Origin: an uncultured Eubacteriales bacterium
GTDB taxonomy: Bacteria > Bacillota_A > Clostridia > Christensenellales > Aristaeellaceae
Direction: 5' to 3'
Length of the DNA: 6,351 nt
NCBI GenBank assembly: GCA_900553645.1
Contig: USEE01000085.1
Location: forward strand, 1 to 6,351
Position 1 is the first letter of the stretch; each line of letters opens with the position of its first letter. Under the pieces are notes generated by a model, which was not told the origin of the DNA, did not search any database, and was given only the letters and a program-made list of their open reading frames with translations. Both the position numbers and the translations under genes were made by a program. This document shows, one piece after another, positions 5,376 to 6,351 of the stretch.

Positions 5376-6002
5376 ATGCCTCCCAAGCCTAAATTTAAGC
5401 GAGAAGAAATAATAGCCGCCGCCGTAGACGTAACGCGCGAAAGCGGCATCGGCGCGGTATCGGCGCGCGAGATAGCCGCGCATCTGGGCACGTCCACGCG
5501 TCCGATATTCACCTACTTTGCGACGATGGAGGAACTGAAACAGGAAATTGCAAACACCGCCGAGGCCATACTGCGCCGGTACGTGACCGACGGGCTTAAT
5601 ACAGCGATACCTTTTTTCGGGCTGGGCGTAAATTACATTCAGTTTGCGCTGGACGAGCCGGAGCTGTACCGGCTGCTATACCTGACGCGCGTCGGGCCGT
5701 CCAACGCAATGGCCGCGATGGAGCATGTGCGCGCGCTCGCCCGCGACAGCATAATGCGCATATATAATATGAACGAGCGCGACGCGGACTGCTACTTTGG
5801 CGATCTGTGGCTGGTAGTACATGGCATTGCGACGCTGATAGTGACCGGCGAATGCACGTATACCGACACGGAGCGGCGCGCGATGCTGACCCGATTCAGT
5901 GTGAGCATATGCAAGGCGCTGAAAGAGATTCCGGGCTTTGCCAGCGGCGAGTTCGACAGGGACGCGGTGTTCCGGGCGCTGGTCGATAAACAGCCGGAAT
6001 AA
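5376..6002 (+). CDS. TetR/AcrR-family transcriptional regulator with WHG-type C-terminal domain
   Basis: This 208-residue DNA-binding regulator has the usual family length. Residues 8-55 form the TetR N-terminal domain: KREEIIAAAVDVTRESG (helix 1), VSAREIAAHLG (helix 2, 28-38) and the recognition helix TSTRPIFTYF (39-48). MEELKQEI follows, linking to the ligand domain. The C-terminal half carries W145-LVV-H149-G150 in LWLVVHGIATL, which fits the WHG subgroup of TetR C-terminal domains (PF13305 type). The ligand cannot be predicted. The start at 5376 is the only sensible one, but its ribosome binding site is weak (GTGAG, 5364-5368), so translation may be low despite the perfect promoter. No target gene lies directly beside it on the same strand; candidates are itself, genes outside the window, or the MMPL transporter at 1-342, since MMPL pumps are often under TetR control. 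That last link is speculative. Confidence 0.92.
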   Translation: MPPKPKFKREEIIAAAVDVTRESGIGAVSAREIAAHLGTSTRPIFTYFATMEELKQEIANTAEAILRRYVTDGLNTAIPFFGLGVNYIQFALDEPELYRLLYLTRVGPSNAMAAMEHVRALARDSIMRIYNMNERDADCYFGDLWLVVHGIATLIVTGECTYTDTERRAMLTRFSVSICKALKEIPGFASGEFDRDAVFRALVDKQPE

Positions 6003-6029
6003 AGCAATTTCAGGTTGTTAAGGCAATCT

Positions 6030-6078
6030 GCAAACCGCAGCGTCAACACCGCATGTGGGTAATGGCGCTGCGGTTTGC
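6030..6078. repeat. Long perfect hairpin without a U-tract, downstream of the tetR-type gene
   Basis: GCAAACCGCAGCG (6030-6042) pairs perfectly over 13 bp with CGCTGCGGTTTGC (6066-6078) around a 23-base loop. GTTAA (6017-6021) and TTAAC (6080-6084) add an outer pairing with a bulge. Neither strand has a T-run after the stem, so it is not a standard terminator. It may still end or protect the tetR transcript. A second, weaker repeat, TGCCGA (6088-6093) with TCGGCA (6109-6114), follows. Confidence 0.55.
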
Positions 6079-6151
6079 GTTAACTACTGCCGAGACATTT
6101 CAAAAATTTCGGCAACAGCGGATAAAATTTGCAAAATGTGCGATTTAGATA

Positions 6152-6180
6152 TTGACAAAAGCCGTGATTTTTGCTATAAT
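6152..6180 (+). promoter_or_regulatory. Perfect-consensus promoter of tRNA-Trp
   Basis: TTGACA (6152-6157), 17 bases, and TATAAT (6175-6180), with TG at 6172-6173 making an extended -10. Transcription should start near 6187, about 23 bases before the mature tRNA. This strength is usual for a stable RNA gene. Confidence 0.93.
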
Positions 6181-6209
6181 TGTATTCGTTCCGTGCGAAC
6201 GTCTTACTT

Positions 6210-6285
6210 AGGGGAGTAGTTCAATTGGTAGAGCAGTGGTCTCCAAAACCACGTGTTGCGTGTTCGAGTCGCGTCTCCCCTGCCA
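6210..6285 (+). tRNA. tRNA-Trp (anticodon CCA)
   Basis: This is a full 76-base cloverleaf. The acceptor stem AGGGGAG (6210-6216) pairs with CTCCCCT (6275-6281). The D stem is GTTC with GAGC (6219-6222, 6231-6234). The anticodon stem GTGGT (6236-6240) pairs with ACCAC (6248-6252) around the loop CTCCAAA, with anticodon CCA at 6243-6245. The T arm has stems at 6258-6262 and 6270-6274 around TTCGAGT. The discriminator base is G (6282), as in other bacterial tRNA-Trp, and CCA is encoded (6283-6285). It reads UGG. Its anticodon and GCCA end complement the specifier and the UGGC bulge of the T-box at 2093-2385, so it can serve as that riboswitch's ligand. It is transcribed alone. Confidence 0.98.
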
Positions 6286-6289
6286 ATCG

Positions 6290-6316
6290 CCACCGATTTT
6301 AATCGGTGGTTTTTTT
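6290..6316 (+). terminator. Rho-independent terminator of tRNA-Trp
   Basis: CCACCGAT (6290-6297) pairs with ATCGGTGG (6302-6309) around TTTA and is followed by seven T (6310-6316). It begins 4 bases after the CCA end, so the tRNA transcript is monocistronic. Nothing recognisable lies in 6317-6351. Confidence 0.93.
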
Positions 6317-6351
6317 GTTGGTTTTGGCGTTTGAACAATGCGCGCGCCTTC

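Noticed and set aside
1..6351. Mobile element, CRISPR array or defence system
   Set aside because: No transposase, integrase, regularly spaced repeats or defence-type domains are visible; the tRNA-Trp 3' end is followed by a terminator, and no second copy of it, as expected for an integration site, is seen.

Overview
The window looks like chromosome from a Gram-positive anaerobe of the Bacillota, probably a GC-rich member of the Clostridia. The support is a tRNA-sensing T-box leader, strong GGAGG-type ribosome binding sites on several genes, consensus housekeeping (SigA-type) promoters, U-tract terminators, and a tRNA gene with an encoded CCA end. Many Ile codons are ATA despite the GC-rich composition. 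The genus cannot be named from the sequence. There is no sign of a mobile element, CRISPR array or phage gene.

Left part, minus strand. Positions 1-342 hold the first 114 codons of an MMPL/RND-type membrane transporter that runs off the left edge. After an intergenic stretch with a terminator (604-647) comes a complete PLP-dependent trans-sulfuration enzyme (678-1853), most like cystathionine beta-lyase. Its start is an ATG at 1853, set by a ribosome binding site, not the in-frame TTG at 1868.

Middle part, plus strand. Positions 2057-5246 form one transcription unit: a strong promoter, a full T-box riboswitch with a UGG (Trp) specifier and a terminator/antiterminator switch, then three ABC transporter genes (binding protein, permease, ATPase; trpXYZ type), closed by a terminator. 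The T-box UGGC bulge matches the GCCA 3' end of a Trp tRNA. When uncharged tRNA-Trp accumulates, the leader should fold into the antiterminator and the importer should be made.

Right part, plus strand. A TetR/AcrR-family regulator with a WHG-type C-terminal motif (5376-6002) has its own perfect-consensus promoter. It is followed by a 13-bp hairpin lacking a U-tract, then by a monocistronic tRNA-Trp(CCA) gene with a perfect promoter and its own terminator (6152-6316). So the T-box and a tRNA able to act as its ligand lie within about 4 kb of each other.

The parts are mostly recognisable families. The items most worth a second look are the T-box/tRNA-Trp pairing in one locus, a perfect 16-bp palindrome beside the -35 box of the T-box promoter, a strong hairpin between trpX and trpY, and several operator-like inverted repeats. 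I see no clearly undescribed multi-gene system.
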